Source of the DNA: JASHVB01 sp035535035 | GTDB taxonomy: Bacteria; Pseudomonadota; Alphaproteobacteria; Acetobacterales; Acetobacteraceae | Reading direction: 5' to 3' | Length of the DNA stretch: 13,682 bases | Assembly (NCBI GenBank): GCA_035535035.1 | Contig: DATLQW010000135.1 | Coordinates: forward strand, 1 to 13,682 | Shown: piece after piece, positions 12,204 through 13,682 of the stretch | Layout: every line of letters begins with the position of its first letter | Position numbering within the stretch: position 1 is the stretch's first letter | Translations under genes and position numbers: made by a program | Notes under the pieces: generated by a model | Databases searched by the model: none | Told to the model about the DNA's origin: nothing | The model's input: the letters and a program-made list of their open reading frames with translations, nothing else

Positions 12204-13670
12204 ATGACCGTCGCCCGCCAGTTGGCCGGGTTTCTGACCGCAACGTCCACCGCCGACCTGCCGGCGCAAGCGCTCGACCACGCCGCGATGCTGATCGCCA
12301 GCACCGTCGCCAGCGCCGCGCGCGGCACGCGCCTCGAGTCTGCCCGTATCATCCGCACCCTCGCTTGCGACCGCGGCGGCCGGCCGGAGGCGTCGCTGTG
12401 GTTCGACGCCGGCGCCAAACTGCCGGCCGCCGATGCGGCCCAGGCGAACGCCGTGGCGAGCGACGCCGCCGCATCCGACGACAGCGATCTGCGCAACATC
12501 GTGCATGCCGGCACGCCGTTGACCGCCACCGCGCTGGCGATCGCCGAGCGCAACGGTGCCGGCGGCGCGGAGGTGCTGACGGCGATGGTACTGGGCTACG
12601 AGGCGGCGGGACGCATCGGCGAGGCGATCACCCCCGGCTTTCGCAATCGCGGGTTTCACGGCTGCCTCGGCGCGATTTTCGCGGCGACGGTCGCGGCCGG
12701 GCACCTGCTGCGGCTGGATGCGGAACATCTGGCGCAGGCAATCGCGCTGTCGGCGACCTCGATCGGCGGCCTGGCCACGTCGGCGGATACCAGCGTGGCG
12801 CGGGAGTATCACGCCGGCCTGGCAACGATGCTCGGAATCAACGCGGCGCTGGCCGCGCAGCTTGGCTACCGCGCGGAACAGCGCATCCTGGAAACACCGA
12901 AGGGCTTCTTCGAGGCGTTCGGCGGCGTCGATGGCGCGACCGCCGGGGCAGCAGCGTTGCGCGGACTTGGGGAAAGCTGGGACATCGTCACCGACATGGC
13001 GGTGAAGTTGGTGCCTGGCGGCCATCCGCACCACGCCACCGCCGAGGCCGCCGCCAATGCCGCGCGCGCGGGAAACATCGCCGCCGCGGAGGTCGCCAGC
13101 ATCACGATCTCGCGCCCCGGCATGACCGCGCTGCCCGGCCCGCTGCATCCGGCCGACCTGATCGACATGGCGCACAGCCCGGCCTATTTCGCCGCCGCCG
13201 GTGTCGCCGACCATGCGTTCTCCTGGGAGCATGCCAGCGCGGCGAAGATCGCCGATCCGGTCATCCATCGGCTGATCGACCTGGTCCGCGTCGGCGCACC
13301 GCCCACCGAGGATGCCGCGCGCTACCGTCAGGGCGCGACAGTCACCATTCACGCCCATGACGGCCGGGTCTCGGCGAGCACGGTCTATGTGCCGAAAGGC
13401 GCCGCTACGCTCGGGATCGCGTGGAGCGACGTTGACGCGAAATACCGCGCCCTGGTGCCGGCATCGGGTCTGCCCACGCACGCGATCGAGGCGAGTCTCG
13501 GGTTGATCCACGACTTTCGGCACCTTGCGGCGGTGGCGAGGTTAACCCATCTTATTCACCGGATAAGTCGATCCCGGATTGATAGTGAGCAAGCAATGGA
13601 ACCCGGCGCGCCCCATCCGCGGCAGGGTGACCCGCATTTCAGTCCATATCTGTCAGGCGCCAGGGGTTGA
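12204..13670 (+). CDS. MmgE/PrpD-family protein with aberrant C-terminal tail
   Basis: The 488-residue protein belongs to the MmgE/PrpD family (2-methylcitrate dehydratase and relatives such as cis-aconitate decarboxylase). It has the helical N-terminal domain, the central FRNRGFHGCLGAIFAATVAAG (near residues 146-166), a KLVPGGHPHHATAEAA segment (near 269-284) and a C-terminal domain with repeated ADPVIHRL and VTIHAHDGR elements. Family members usually end soon after the FRxL helix, matching HDFRHLAAVARL (to about 447). Here ~40 further residues follow, rich in codons rare in this genome (TTA, CTT, ATT, ATA, AGT), so the tail looks acquired. ATG 12204 has GGGGGA about 10 bases upstream. No 2-methylcitrate synthase or PrpB is adjacent, so the substrate is unknown. 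It diverges from the VOC-monooxygenase pair. Confidence 0.82.
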   Translation: MTVARQLAGFLTATSTADLPAQALDHAAMLIASTVASAARGTRLESARIIRTLACDRGGRPEASLWFDAGAKLPAADAAQANAVASDAAASDDSDLRNIVHAGTPLTATALAIAERNGAGGAEVLTAMVLGYEAAGRIGEAITPGFRNRGFHGCLGAIFAATVAAGHLLRLDAEHLAQAIALSATSIGGLATSADTSVAREYHAGLATMLGINAALAAQLGYRAEQRILETPKGFFEAFGGVDGATAGAAALRGLGESWDIVTDMAVKLVPGGHPHHATAEAAANAARAGNIAAAEVASITISRPGMTALPGPLHPADLIDMAHSPAYFAAAGVADHAFSWEHASAAKIADPVIHRLIDLVRVGAPPTEDAARYRQGATVTIHAHDGRVSASTVYVPKGAATLGIAWSDVDAKYRALVPASGLPTHAIEASLGLIHDFRHLAAVARLTHLIHRISRSRIDSEQAMEPGAPHPRQGDPHFSPYLSGARG

Positions 13671-13682
13671 TCAGGAGGGGTT
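13671..13682 (+). promoter_or_regulatory. Possible ribosome binding site for a gene beyond the window
   Basis: AGGAGGGG (13673-13680) is a strong Shine-Dalgarno-like run directly after the PrpD stop. A same-strand gene may start just beyond base 13682. Nothing of its coding sequence is visible. Confidence 0.35.

Noticed and set aside
12174..13523. 449-codon minus-strand frame over the PrpD gene
   Set aside because: Antisense shadow; composition and lack of motifs argue against coding, whereas the plus strand has a clear family match.

Overview
The window is GC-rich DNA with the codon use and gene families of an alphaproteobacterium. Rhodospirillales, and Acetobacteraceae in particular, is the best guess. 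The basis is a FixL/FixJ/FixK oxygen-response locus, a tRNA-Pro(GGG), a DUF1640-type coiled-coil membrane protein and the repeat style; the genus cannot be named from sequence alone.

Layout. (1) 1-127 is the 3' end of an IS630-type transposase. (2) 297-3421 is an oxygen-sensing regulatory locus: fixK (minus strand) faces away from fixJ, a stand-alone receiver resembling FixT, and fixL with an intact heme-PAS signature (all plus strand). A palindromic FNR/FixK box overlaps the fixJ stop, directly upstream of the receiver gene. This predicts a feedback loop FixL -> FixJ -> FixK -> receiver -| FixL, as described for Caulobacter. (3) 3422-3661 holds no gene but a nested inverted-repeat (MITE/REP-like) element. 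(4) 3662-5575 holds an SDR-fold protein lacking the usual catalytic residues, tRNA-Pro(GGG), an EthD-family protein and a DUF1640-like membrane protein. (5) 5722-10272 is a likely co-directional unit: a CysK-type cysteine synthase, a GTG-started FAD plus Fe-S 2-hydroxyacid dehydrogenase of the YdiJ/D-2-hydroxyglutarate dehydrogenase type, and a translationally coupled DUF924 protein. (6) 10505-11793 is a minus-strand pair, a VOC-fold protein followed by a luciferase-like flavin monooxygenase. (7) 11794-12203 is a repeat-rich intergenic region with a perfect 32-bp inverted repeat. (8) 12204-13670 is an MmgE/PrpD-family protein whose last ~40 codons look foreign, suggesting that sequence has been joined to its 3' end.

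The most coherent biology is the oxygen-response module (sensor, response regulator, possible feedback receiver, output regulator). The metabolic genes downstream are accessory: sulfur/serine-linked metabolism and likely oxidative catabolism of unknown substrates. Mobile-element traces (IS630 tail, REP/MITE-like palindromes, C-rich hairpin repeats, altered prpD 3' end) separate the blocks. No CRISPR array, rRNA, prophage or defence genes were seen.
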